A DNA stretch of 64,000 nt from Perognathus longimembris pacificus (lineage: Eukaryota; Chordata; Mammalia; Rodentia; Heteromyidae), in assembly GCF_023159225.1 (NCBI RefSeq), contig NC_063171.1, positions 34,937,378 to 35,001,377 of the forward strand. Direction: 5' to 3'. Position 1 is the stretch's first letter. Each line of letters opens with the position of its first letter. Under the pieces are notes generated by a model. The model was given only the letters and a program-made list of their open reading frames with translations. It had not been told where the DNA came from and did no database searches. Below, piece by piece: positions 43,833 to 54,639 of the stretch. The translations under genes were made by a program, and so were the position numbers.

Positions 43833-44441
43833 ATAAATGAGACTTTAAACTACACATGTATAAAATTATAACTCAAGAGAAATAAGTATTATTATACTTA
43901 TCTACCTCCAAAATAAATAACAGGGAATATAAAATAGGTAATAAAATAGGTAATAACTACATATTGAATAATCAATAAAAATAGAGTACAACACTAATGC
44001 AAGATGTAATACAGGATCTGTGTATAAAGGATACAGTAAATATATGAGAACTCTGTATTCTATTCTCAGTTTTTTCTATAAAGCTAAAGGTGCTCTAAAA
44101 TATAAATTATTCATTTTAAGAAGGAAATTAGGAATAATAAAAAGTCGGGTCTTTTTTTAACAACATCTGGCTGTGTGGATAATCACCATCAAAGAACTAT
44201 TTTTAAATTATTTTCAGTTACAGTTCAGTAAAAATTAAAAAGCCAAGTCTTATTAACTCAATTTTTCAATATAACAATTTTTCATAACCTTTATCCAAAT
44301 TCATAATATATTTCCCAAAACCTGATCACAAATGTTTATGACTTTGTTGATCTTGTTGCTCACTAAACCACAGACCGTGCACAGCAAACCAAGTGACCAC
44401 TCAATGACCATTTGCTGAGAAGGGGATTCAAAGAGTTCCTT
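43833..44441. other. Unassigned AT-rich interval
   Basis: No gene or recognised repeat. Confidence 0.55.
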
Positions 44442-44456
44442 AAAGATTTATTTGGG

Positions 44457-44651
44457 AGGACGAGCAACTGCAGGAGCAGTGCTTGCAGGGCTGTTTGGTT
44501 TAAGTGAACTGAACACCTGGGGGGGGAAGGGGGGAGGAGGGGTTGGGTACGAGGGACAAGGTAACAAACAGTACAAGAAATGTATCCAATGCCTAACGTA
44601 TGAAGCTGTAACCTCTCTGTACATCAGTTTGATATTAAAAAATTGAAAAAA
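44457..44651 (+). mobile_element. 5'-truncated L1 (195 bp) with A-to-G cluster and TSD
   Basis: 3' UTR end of the G-rich L1 lineage, aligned with 12691-12900 and 31885-32074. A perfect 15-bp TSD 'aaagatttatttggg' lies at 44442-44456 and 44652-44666. Its first 37 bases (44457 onward) differ from the 11415-12905 copy by eleven A-to-G changes and nothing else; the rest of the copy is close to the others. Confidence 0.93.
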
Positions 44652-44666
44652 AAAGATTTATTTGGG

Positions 44667-45084
44667 GCCTAAGCACAAAATACAAACCACAAGACAACTT
44701 AATGTGTGCATCCATTACAGATAATGTCCAGCCTCCAGGAAAAGCCAGCCTAAACCCGGGAGCTTTTCGGGGATAATAAGCTTTCCTGACTTCTGCACTG
44801 CTCTTCCAGGCCTCACTGATACGAGGGCTAGCTGACAGCTGACCTTACTCAGTGTTTCGAGACCAAAATTAGATGCTAGCTAATAAATATCTCATTTGCC
44901 CAATGGTAGGATTAGGCATTGTAGATAGTTGATATTAAAAATGTAGATGTTAAAGAAGAAAGCACAAAATTAGAAAGGAAATAAAAATAAGATAGTGATG
45001 TTCAGCCAGACCATATAAGAATAATGCAATTATATGAGATAGGAAAAGTTTAGAGAACTTGTAAATGTGGTCATCAGTTGGTTA
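44667..45084. other. Unassigned interval, no gene seen
   Basis: No recognised repeat or coding signal. Confidence 0.5.
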
Positions 45085-45170
45085 GTATGAAAATCCAAGA
45101 TGGCAGAGTAGAGACAGGGCAAGATCAGAGCTCTGTTCAATCAGAAATAGAAATTCTAATTAGATGGTTG
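45085..45170 (+). mobile_element. Possible old L1 5' end fragment
   Basis: 'aatccaagatggcagagtag', then 'gagctctgttcaatcag' and 'attctaattaga', resembles the start of mammal-wide L1 5' UTRs. Confidence 0.4.
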
Positions 45171-45194
45171 GTGTCACAGTGAATATTCCTGGAA

Positions 45195-45300
45195 AAGTAT
45201 CTAGACATCTTAGTTCCTTTGTTATTAAAAACCTATTGTGCACACTGTCTTACACTAGTAGGATATCAATAAGTATGTACTGAACAGAATGAAATATAGT
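45195..45300 (+). repeat. L2 3' end fragment
   Basis: 'cctattgtgcacactgtctt', 'acactagtaggatatcaata' and 'agtatgtactgaacagaatg' follow the L2 3' end. Confidence 0.45.
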
Positions 45301-46867
45301 TAAATGTCAAAAGCAACTCATTTAAAGATTGATTAGTAGAGTTACTTATACCTAGTTCACATTACAATTGCCTAAGGGCAGTTTTAAGCATTCTTTATCC
45401 TGAGATATTTTAATGGCCACAGAAATCCTTAAGGTCTACTTAGGGTTCCAAATTTCCTGGTGAAAGAAGCCCTGGAATGCCTGGGGATATTGGATACATC
45501 TCTGGACTGAGTAGTTATTGTGGGGAAAGAGTTGGTTGATTCATATGTTGCACAGTCTCAAAAAGGGAAGGGGGTATAAAGAATCCAGTGTGTCTGCATT
45601 GCAGACAGGTCACCATTTATGGAGCTGACACAGAACATTAGCATGTCAGTGGAGGCATGTTTTCAGTTGGCTGTTTGCTTTCTGGATGCCTGTGGGACTG
45701 TATTTGGGTCTGAGGTGTAGCTGATGTGAAGTGTACCTAGTCAGAGAATATGAGGGAAGATGTTTGAACATTAACATTCATTTACAATGCATTGGTGGCA
45801 TTGGTATATGGGGAGGCTACTCTAATTTTACTAGTGTCGATTAAAAGTGCAATCCTATGGGAAGGCTTGAACTACATTTGTTACATGTGATACTGATTCA
45901 CATGACTTCCAGTCTTGAAGAAGAGAGTTCACAGGGAGGTTGGGGAGAAAGGTAGACATGAAGTTCCTCTTGAGGATGCTTCTGCTCTGCTCTTGGGTAT
46001 GAAGAGTGTTGACATTTCCAAGCAAAAGATTCTGGCAACACCTTCTCCACTTTCCTTACTTTTGAGGTTTACAAAGAAAATGGATCTTAACTGGAAATAG
46101 GGGTGGGACCTCTTCTCAATCTTGGCCTTCCACACACCCAGGAGATGCTGTAACTCTGACTAGAGGCTCCAAGTGGAAAAGTGAAGCAGAGGATGGGGAA
46201 GATGTTCCTGGGTCAAGGACCTGAGCCCTCAGCTGTATTTGAAGCTCCTCCAATGTCAATCACCTTTGAGGAGAAAGTAGGGAGGCTGTTCCTGACTAAA
46301 GTCCTCCTGTTTGGAGACTCTTCAGATCCTGGCAATGCTTAAAGAAACCTTATGTCTTTCATCTTCCTCTTCTTTGGGTGAGAGATCAAGATAAACCAGG
46401 CCAACCCAAGACAATTCTCAGAGAGAAAACGCAAGAATATTCCCTATTAGGAGAACTGCTTCCATTCAAAGGAGATGGACATGAAGATGGTGGAGACAAC
46501 TCATTTCAGAATTTCACACACAGCTAAACCAACTATTCCTATTCTTATTCATGTAATGAGCACAGAAGCAAAATGCAGAAAGTAGTAAAAGATGGAGTCC
46601 AAATTTAACTTAGATCTTTAGACTCTAAATCTCAGGCTCTATACATAACAAAAGTAAGTATATGTTAAATATGTAGAAATTCACCCACATCCCATCCAAG
46701 ATCCTAATAAAAAGTTCATGCAACTGCAAAAGTGGCTTCAGAAAGGAGATCCACACTGTTCCCTTACCCTGGGATCTTTACCTCCTGGTCACTGAGTGAA
46801 ACATGGAGTTTGACTCCAAAAGTCAGCAGTACATGTGCAGAGAGCAGGAGGGCAGTATCATTGGAGC
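45301..46867. other. SINE-free unassigned interval
   Basis: No repeat is recognised. Overlapping frames on both strands at 45915-46135 have no domain. Start of the long SINE-free island. Confidence 0.55.
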
Positions 46868-47020
46868 ATACAATTCAGTAATTCAGAGCACACAATTAAG
46901 AGCCAGACAGAACAAGTATCACATCCTTAAACAACTCAGTTCTCATCTCTAAACCTTAATCTCCTTTCCCATTAGTTAGATATAATGCCTAGTCAAGTAA
47001 TGCATGCAAATCTTGAAGCA
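46868..47020 (+). repeat. Possible MIR fragment
   Basis: 'gagccagacagaacaagtat', 'actcagttctcatctctaaa' and 'ttagatataatgcctagtca' are MIR-like. Weak. Confidence 0.35.
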
Positions 47021-49190
47021 GGGAGCCTAAGGCCTAGAAAGAACTCAAATATTGTCTTTTATCCCCCCACCAACACATATACACAACCCCATACAACCAT
47101 CCATAGATCCCACTAGATGATGTACCACCATTGGCATCCTCTCTGTTGGTGATAACTAATATCCTTGTGGTAATCTGTGAGTACAACTGCCTCTATTGTC
47201 TCAGTTTAGGATAAAAACACATAAGGGAAAATGAAAGGAGACAAACAGAATGGAAAGAGCCCTGATTCCCTGTAGCAAGAACTTTGATCTTTTTTGAACT
47301 CCATTTTCAATGTGCTTTGAGCCCCTGAACAGGTCAGTCAGACCCCCTTCCTGTCCCTTTTGGCAGCTATTAAAAGAGGAGGGAATCAAATGAATTCCTT
47401 TCCGGACTCTCACTGCTCCAAGGAAAAGATGCCTAGGGAGAACAGTTTGCAAAATGGTGCTGAGGCCGGGGACTGACTTGAGAAACAGTGAGCTCTCTCT
47501 TCAAATGGCTGGCCTGAGACCTTTGGGCCACAAGAAAACTCTCTTTTCTTTTGGCTGAGACCTGAACCTGAGACCAGAACCTGGGCCTGGACTCAAAGAT
47601 CTCAAGGGAAAGTAGTCACAACCACTGAGAAACAAAGGGAAAGTCACCCCATGGCAGCACCACCAGAAGTCTAGGAAGCTTGAGAAAAATCCTCACCGCT
47701 GGCCTCCCTTCCCAGCTACCTCAGCATGAAGCCACCCCTAATTCCCACTGTCTTTGTCACAATTATATCAGTAACTGCCCCCAAACACAAAATGTACTGG
47801 GTATATTATCTCCAAAACCCAGGACCCTCAAACACTACCACTAAATGCCCAAAAACTTAGCTCCAAGCTCCGCTGCCCTGCACCCGGAGCCTGACTCTGC
47901 AGTCGGCCTGTCTCGTCTGCCAACATTTCCAACTGCTCTAACACTGCTCAGGCAGCTGTGTCCTGCAGCTGCTTCTGTCTCCAGCTACTTTACTTCGGCC
48001 TTCTTGAGTTCTTAGCACTCTTTATTTGTTGTCTCCCCCTCCCCACGCCCCCTTGCCCCGGCAACACACAAAAACAGACCACCAGAAATGTGAGATCTGA
48101 CTTCTGAGGTCTGTGCCACCCCCTCTCTTCCTTTCCCTGCCTTGATTGAAATCCCCCTACCCTCTGACTAAAAAAAAAAAAAAATATTTTCCTGAGACAA
48201 CTCTTCCTGAAAGAAGTATATTCAGAACTTTCATTTTCAAAAAAGGAAAAGAAAGAAAAGGGGAACCAAAAAAAATAACTCCACATCACTTACTTTCATC
48301 CAGGGGTGCACAGTTTTGCAAAGAAGAAAACCAGAGTTATAATCCACTGCGTGCCGCCCCCCCCACCCCCAACCCCAAAAGAGGAATCAGCTGTGAGCCG
48401 CTCCGTCCCTCGGCCTCGGCCGGTGTGGTGGTAGGCATATATCCACAGGCTGATGCAAGATGCCTTTGAGAGGAACTTCACATTCTGAGGATTCCTGGGA
48501 GAGCGCCAGGGATCCCAGCATCCAATATATTGCACATTTGGTTTCAATTAGGAGGGGGGTTGGGGAGGGAAGAAGGAAAATCACCAATCAGAGCTGTTTT
48601 CTGTTTAGAGACTATTTCTTTTGACCCAAGAGACCATGGGCAACGCTATAATTTACAGCAAAACCCATTCATAGAAGAAAAAATATGTAAAACCATAGAA
48701 CAGACTTAAACACGTAGCTCCCTTCCGCCTTATCCCCACCGGCACACATCCTGGCGCCCTCTCGATGCCATCTAGGACTTGATCCCCATCTAGGACACCT
48801 CCCCCCCCCACACACACACCTCATTTTCCTTACTTGAGCTGGAGCTGGATCTCTAAGCACAACTTCAAGTTTGGAGTTTCTTCCAGTTGAAGTTTTCCCA
48901 GATAGCTGAGATCACATGCCTAGAGAGAATCGTTAGCTGTTAGGTCCATGAGAGCTCAATGCACAGCCCGCCTCAGAAAGATTTGATTTAATCCCTCCCC
49001 CCTCTCCTCTACCAAAAAAAAAAAAATCTAGATGGTTCCAGAGTCCAGGATTCCAATTTTTTAAGCTTTTTGTTCCTCCCCGACTCAATTCTCAGTTGGC
49101 TGCTGCCACTGAGGGTCTGTTTTTGTCCTGGATTCATGGCTGTTAAATGAAAACACACGCATTTACAAGGACTTTATAGACTTTATGATT
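47021..49190. other. GC-richer, SINE-free core; candidate regulatory DNA
   Basis: No interspersed repeat is recognised. It holds C-rich and CpG-containing stretches (47870-48070, 48350-48430), a CCAAT box in 'tcaccaatcagag' (about 48582), and homeodomain-like 'caattag' (about 48546). Minus and plus frames of up to 107 codons overlap each other and begin in low-complexity sequence, so no CDS is called. Confidence 0.45.
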
Positions 49191-49265
49191 TGTTCCCTCT
49201 CCTCCTCCTCGTCCTCCTCCTCCTTCTTTTTCTCTCTTTCTTCTTTGTGTTCTTCCTTCCTGCAG
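49191..49265 (+). promoter_or_regulatory. Strong 3' splice-acceptor-like sequence
   Basis: A pyrimidine tract of about 70 nt ends in 'cttccttcctgcag' with AG at 49264-49265, directly before 'ccagggtgaagatcatg'. Its length and quality match a mammalian splice acceptor. No exon body or donor can be confirmed from sequence alone. Confidence 0.35.
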
Positions 49266-51012
49266 CCAGGGTGAAGATCATGAAAGCTGTGTGTAGAGGA
49301 CAGAGGAAAGACACCCTTGCTCTGCTATCTAAGTGATAACTAATAATCCTCTCCATCCTTCTGGACTCCAGCCTTAGTCCTTCTGAGCTTCCCTCACTCC
49401 TGACAGAGCACAGATTTTCTGTGGGTGTTGTGAAGTGCAGGGCAAGAAACCACTCAAGGGCAGCGGATCCGTGGAGGAAGGCACATGGCAAAAAGGGAGT
49501 TAAGAAAGTCTAGCCTGCCTTTGAGAGCTCATCTCACCCTAAAGACACCTCTTTGTTCTGAGCTATCACTAACTCTCCACGCTTATACTTAATCTGGGAG
49601 TCTATAGCCTTCAAGATGAGCAGGAAGAGAAGTGGGGCCATGAAGAAAGAGAGAGCCACCCCATCCCCACAGTAATTGGGGGAGCATGAGATGTTTCACA
49701 AGGGAAACAGAGGCAAAGAATCTACCAACAAGGGTAGCCATGAAATTAAGATCCAGTGCCAGGGGTATGTATCTAAAAGGCTCTGAGAGTCAAAGCAGCT
49801 GTGGTATGTGTTGCACAGCTAGAAGAGGACACGAAAAATGGAGAGACTCTTCACAGAGCAGCCACAGAGACAAAGGGTGAACACAAAATCAAAGAGATAG
49901 AAAACGAGACCTCCAGTCACTTTACAAGGAGAAAACATAGGACAGAGGTAAACCTAGTAAGAAGACTCTTCAAACAGCTCACAGCATCACAAAATCAGGT
50001 GTGAGGAAGGATGAGCAGCCCCAGCAAAGGGAGAGAAGGAGAACCAAGGATATTTCTGGGGAAGAATTTATTGAGTGAAGACAGATTCAATGGATAAAAG
50101 ATGTCCCCACTACAATTAAACGTTGTCAAAGGTAAAGAGCAGCTCAAAGACAATGACCATGTCTGTCATTCAAAATAGTCACTCAAAATTCTCTATTATT
50201 TGGCCTGTTCTGAGACAAGTCCAGGGTTCAATCTTAACTCTAGGTAATAGATGTTACCAACACAAGAACAAGGAAGAGCTGCAAAGGGTACTCTACTCTA
50301 AAGATGTTTGAGAGGCATTCAAGCAAGCAAAGAGTCATCAGACCTCAGCTTATTTTCAGAGATAGTGCTTGCCAGGTGGCGGTGGGCTGTGTTTCTCAAC
50401 CTTGACCAGCCATTGTCGTGAGAAAGCAGACCTGTAAAGAAAGAACATGACCAGTTCTGCTTCAAAGCTAGAAAGACTAATTTACAGAAAACAGAGGACA
50501 TTTCCTGAGAACTCTTAGAACTATTTCATAGGATCTTGAGCAAGGCTGGAATTCCTTAATATTGTAGGAACAGATGTGGAGAAATACTATTTTATTACTC
50601 GTTTGTGCACAGATTTCACCCCCTAGTTAGTTTGGCTTGGGAACTATGAGTCATTGCCATCAGAATTATTTATGTTCCATAGAAGGTAATATATCTTAGT
50701 TATGAGGCGGTTTTTTTATACTGAAAATGAATAACTGAGAAGCAGTACAGAATTCTTTTGCTAAGAAGACACTAAAAATAGAATGGATCTACTTAGACTG
50801 ATCAAGAGATAGTGTGAATTAGAAGTAAGGAAATGTGTCAAGGTCATTTCTTCTTCATCAGGGTTCAAATAAATTCAAGTAGGGAGAATTGAAATAACTG
50901 TATCACTTCTGCCTCTAGATGGCTAAAGGCTAGGCCATTTGTGATCCCTTAGGAAATAAAATGAATGAAAGCAAAAGAAATGTCGCTTACACAGTTTAAG
51001 AAACACACATAT
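49266..51012. other. SINE-free unassigned interval
   Basis: Purine-rich in the first kilobase. Plus frames at 49686-50004 lack any domain. Donor-like GTATGT and GTAAGA occur near 49764 and 49954. No repeat is recognised. Confidence 0.5.
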
Positions 51013-51122
51013 ACTGGTGTGGTGTTGCATACTGGTAATCTTCACTACTCAGGAAGCAAACATAGGAGGATAGTGAGTTTAAGACCAACCTGGAAAAAGT
51101 AAGACCTTATCTCAAAAATATC
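51013..51122 (+). mobile_element. Old B1-like monomer
   Basis: 'tggtgtggtgttgcatactg', 'actactcaggaagcaaacat' and 'gaccaacctggaaaaagtaa' follow a B1-like body. Diverged. Confidence 0.6.
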
Positions 51123-51156
51123 TCATTCTAGTCAAAATGCTATCATCAAAACACAA

Positions 51157-51340
51157 TGACAAGCTGGGAGCCATTTGGTGGATTGTGATTTGTGGCCAGC
51201 CTGGGCAGGAAAGTCCAAGAGACTCCACCTCTAATTAATCAGCCAAAAGAGGATTTGAAGCATGGTTCAGTTGATGCAGCACCAGCTAAGCAATCAAGCT
51301 GGATGAGTACAAGGCCTTAAGTTCAAACACAGAAAGAGAA
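51157..51340 (+). mobile_element. B1-like/Geo SINE, old
   Basis: 'ggccagcctgggcaggaaag', 'gactccacctctaattaatc' and a degraded Geo half. Internally deleted. Confidence 0.65.
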
Positions 51341-51349
51341 GAGACAGAA

Positions 51350-51481
51350 GAGAAGTTGACAACAAACAATTAATGATGGTGAGAATGTAGCGTGAGAAAA
51401 CCCTATGTACTGTTGGTGGAGGTGTAAATTACTGCAGCCTCTACGGAAATCAATACACAGCTTCTTCAAGAACACTGGCAG
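51350..51481 (+). mobile_element. Old L1 ORF2 fragment (left part, host of nested insertions)
   Basis: Encodes a decayed form of the zinc-knuckle region ('ctatgtactgttggtggagg') up to 'cttcaagaacactggcag'. It continues at 53158 after the younger insertions. Confidence 0.75.
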
Positions 51482-52853
51482 CAAATTGTTATACAAATTC
51501 AATGCAATACCTATCAAAATCCCAGCCACATTCTTCACTGAAATAGAGAAACCAATCCATAAATTCATATGGAACAGCAAAAAACCTAGAATAGCCAAAG
51601 CAATTCTAGGCAAAAAAAGCAATGCTGGAGGTATCACAATACCTGACTTCAAGATCTACTACAAGGCCATCATAACAAAAACAGCATGGTATTGGTATAA
51701 AAACAGATCGGAAGACCAATGGATTAGAACTGAAGACCCAGAAATAAAACCGCACTCTTACAGCCAACTGATATTCGACAAAGGAGCTAAAGATATACAA
51801 TGGAATAAACATAGCCTCTTCAACTACTGGTGCTGGGAGAACTGGGCAGCCATATGCAGAAAACTCAAAGTAGACCCAAGCCTATCACCATGCACCAAGA
51901 TCAACTCAAAATGGATCAAGGACCTCAACATCAGACCTGAATCCTTGAAACTACTGAAGGACAGAGTAGGAAAGACACTAGAACTTATAGGCACAGGAAG
52001 GAATTTCCTGAATAGAGTCCCAGGGGCACAACAAATAGGAGAAAGACTCGACAAATGGGACTACTACAAATTAAAAAGTTTCTGCACAGCTAAGGACATA
52101 GCCACCAAAATAGAAAGACAGCCAACGATATGGGAAAGGATATTTACCAGCACAGCAACAGACAAAGGCCTGATATCGGTCATCTACAGAGAACTCAAAA
52201 AACTAAGCCCCTCCAAGCCCAATAAACCTATTAGGAAATGGGCAAAAGAGCTAAAGAGAGACTTCTCAAGAGAAGATATAAAAATGGCAAAGAAACATAT
52301 GAGGAAATGCTCAACATCCCTGCTAGTAAAGGAAATGCAAATAAAAACAACCCTGAGATACCACCTCACCCCAGTTAGAATGGCCTATACTCTGAACTCA
52401 GGAAACAACAAATGCTGGAGGGGCTGTGGGGAAAGAGGAACCCTTCTCCATTGTTGGTGGGAGTGCAAATTAGTACAACCACTTTGGAGAACAGTATGGA
52501 GGTTTCTCAAAAAGCTCAATATAGACCTACCCTATGACCCAGCCATACCACTCCTAGGCATCTATCCTAAACAGCAAAATCCAAGATATCAAAAAGGCAT
52601 TTGTACTACCATGTTTATCGCGGCACAATTCACAATAGCTAAAATATGGAAACAACCCAGATGCCCCTCCACAGACGAATGGATCAAAAAAATATGGTAC
52701 TTATACACAATGGAATACTACATAGCGATTAGGAATGGTGAAATATTGTTATTTGCAGGGAAATGGTCGGAACTCGAACAAATAATGTTGAGTGAGACAA
52801 GCCTAGAACACAGAAAACAAAGGGGCATGATCTCCCTGATATATGACTGTTAA
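51405..52853 (+). pseudogene. Open, 5'-truncated L1 ORF2 C-terminus (chimeric start)
   Basis: 482 codons without a stop. Residues 1-26 come from the older L1 into which the young L1 inserted; residues 27-482 are young L1 ORF2. The young part begins around the end of the reverse transcriptase domain and runs through the C-terminal region to the natural stop. The zinc-knuckle-like CX3CX7HX4C motif is C337, C341, H349, C354. The endonuclease and the catalytic RT core are absent, so it cannot act as a retrotransposase. An intact frame this long indicates a recent insertion. The ATG lies in the old L1, so translation from it is not implied. Confidence 0.85.
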
Positions 52854-53080
52854 CAAAGGGAGACGGAGAGACAGTAGAGACCAAGTCTGTGAATACTGTA
52901 TATGTTCTTGATACATTGTATATTGCATATATGTCAACCTGACCTAGACAAGGGATAGAAAAACAGGTTGTAAGATATCATAAGAAATGTACACACTGCC
53001 CTACTATGTAACTGCACCCTCTTTGCACAACACCTTGTAAAAAAAATTTATGTCCAATTAATAAAAAAAAAAAAAAAAAA
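51482..53080 (+). mobile_element. Young 5'-truncated L1 (second lineage), TSD copy shared
   Basis: Same lineage as 20485-22420 but better preserved and starting about 90 bp further in. The 3' UTR lacks about 240 bp present in the other copy (its 21968-22207). It ends in a pure A-tail. The 14-bp target sequence 'aagaacactggcag' flanks it at 51468-51481 and 53081-53094, and a third copy follows at 53144-53157. Confidence 0.95.
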
Positions 53081-53094
53081 AAGAACACTGGCAG

Positions 53095-53143
53095 CATGGG
53101 GCTGGGAATATGGCCTAGTGGCAAGAGGGCTTGCTTTGTGTAC
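53095..53143 (+). mobile_element. Tailless, 3'-truncated IDL fragment with TSD
   Basis: 49 bp: 'cat' then the 5' half of the ID-like left monomer ('ggggctgggaatatgg', 'cctagtggcaagaggg', 'cttgctttgtgtac'). It stops at the position corresponding to the tRNA anticodon arm, with no Geo half and no A-tail. The same 14-bp sequence 'aagaacactggcag' lies directly on both sides (53081-53094 and 53144-53157). Confidence 0.85.
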
Positions 53144-53157
53144 AAGAACACTGGCAG

Positions 53158-53450
53158 TTGAGCTCCCATATGACCCTGCTATATCACTCTTGAGTGTATA
53201 TCAAAAAGGAAGTCAGGATAAAATAGAGATACCTGCGCACTCGTGTCTAGAGCAACATTATTCACAATAACCAAGCTATGGATTCCTAGGTTCCATCAAC
53301 AGATTAATGGATTAAAAGTAAAACCTAGAGTAGGTACACAATGGAGTATTATTTAACCTTTAAAGAGAATAGAATTGTTGCATTAACAGGAAAATGGGTG
53401 GGACTAAGGATTAAAATGAAATGAATGACTTGAACACAACCATATTTTCG
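53158..53450 (+). mobile_element. Old L1 ORF2 fragment (right part)
   Basis: Continuation of 51350-51481: 'ttgagctcccatatgaccct', 'gcaacattattcacaataac' and 'tacacaatggagtattattt'. Many stops. Confidence 0.75.
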
Positions 53451-53593
53451 ATGACACTGGCTGCAGCATGGGACCAACTGCTGATCTCTGAGCTGTTCTT
53501 CAACTAAGCAGAGGAGACTTCAGTGATCCATGCATGGCTTTTCAACCCAGCTGAGGATAGGAATTGAAAACATAAGTAGAAATGCAGAAGGCC

Positions 53594-53800
53594 GGGCTGG
53601 GAATATGGCCTAGTGGCAAGAGTGCTTGCCTCTTATACATGAAGCCCTGGGTTCAATTCCCCAGCACCACATATATAGAAAATGGCCAGAAGTAGTGCTG
53701 TGGCTCAAGTGGCAGAGTGCTAGTCTTGAGCAAAAAGAAGCCAGGGACAGTGCTCAGGCCCTGAGTCCAAGCCCCAGGACTGGACAAAAAAAAAAAAAAA
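53594..53800 (+). mobile_element. IDL-Geo SINE joined head-to-tail to a second SINE
   Basis: Full near-consensus dimer with an A-tail. The tail is followed directly by the interior of a B1-like/Geo SINE, and no separate TSD for this element is visible. Confidence 0.93.
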
Positions 53801-54030
53801 GAGGCTGAGATCTGAGAATCGCAATCATGCAGAAAAGTCCATAGGACTCTTATCTCCAATTAACAAAAACCAAAACCAAAAAAAGCTGGAAATGGAGCTG
53901 TGGCTCAGTGGTAGAGAGTTAGCCTTGAGCAAAAAAGAAAAAAAGTTCAAGGATAGCACCTAGGCCCTGAGTTCAAGCCCCAGGACTGGCACTAAACAAA
54001 CAAATAAATAAACAAATAAGTAAATAAACT
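53801..54030 (+). mobile_element. B1-like/Geo SINE lacking its first ~45 bp
   Basis: Begins at 'gaggctgagatctgagaat' and runs through the Geo half to an (AAAC/AAAT)n tail (about 53993-54028). The missing head matches the point where the IDL-Geo tail ends. Confidence 0.88.
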
Positions 54031-54040
54031 AGCACAAAAC

Positions 54041-54120
54041 AGGGACAGAAATGTGACTCAGTAGTAGAATGCCTGCTTATCAAGCATGAGCTTAAACCTC
54101 AGAATCACCAAAGAAAAAGA
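54041..54120 (+). mobile_element. Old ID-like monomer
   Basis: 'aaatgtgactcagtagtaga', 'atgcctgcttatcaagcatg' and 'taaacctcagaatcacc' match an ID body. Confidence 0.55.
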
Positions 54121-54214
54121 TCTGAAACCAGATATTAGTCAACAGAAATCTAGCCAGCACTTTTTTGTCTCCTCCTCCTTCTTCTTTGTCATTATCTTCT
54201 TCATCTTGTTCTAT

Positions 54215-54312
54215 TTTTGTTTTTGTTTTGTTTGGATGCTTTGTAGCTGAGGCTGGCTTTAAAGGCAGAATCCTTCTCCCGCCCTTAGTACTGGGATTCC
54301 AGGCATGTCTTA
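54215..54312 (-). mobile_element. Old B1-like fragment
   Basis: 'gaggctggctttaaaggcag' and 'agtactgggattccaggcat' are complemented B1-like. Confidence 0.5.
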
Positions 54313-54639
54313 CCTATTGTCTTCTGCTCTCTTCTTTCTCATGCTTTCAAGTCTCCTCTCTGTCTCTTCTTTATTTCTCACTCTCTTTATAGCCCGGCAC
54401 ATCTTGCTTTAACCCACCTTTCCTCACAAAATGAACCATTTCTGCTTGTGTCTACATACATCTAAAGATGGTGACCCTAAAACGGTGTCTTACCTCTGAA
54501 ATGTATATCTCCTGATACCGGTGAATGACAGAAAGACCACTATTTTTTTAAGGCTGGTTGCAGAATCTGGGTGTGAAGATTTTGGCTCATCAGATATGTA
54601 TCACATTAGCTCATCTATCTCTTTGCTGTGGGGTGGGGG

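Noticed and set aside
48146..48587. Overlapping frames in the GC-richer core
   Set aside because: Plus and minus frames overlap, begin in A-runs or C-runs, and carry no domain; the region is better described as candidate regulatory DNA.
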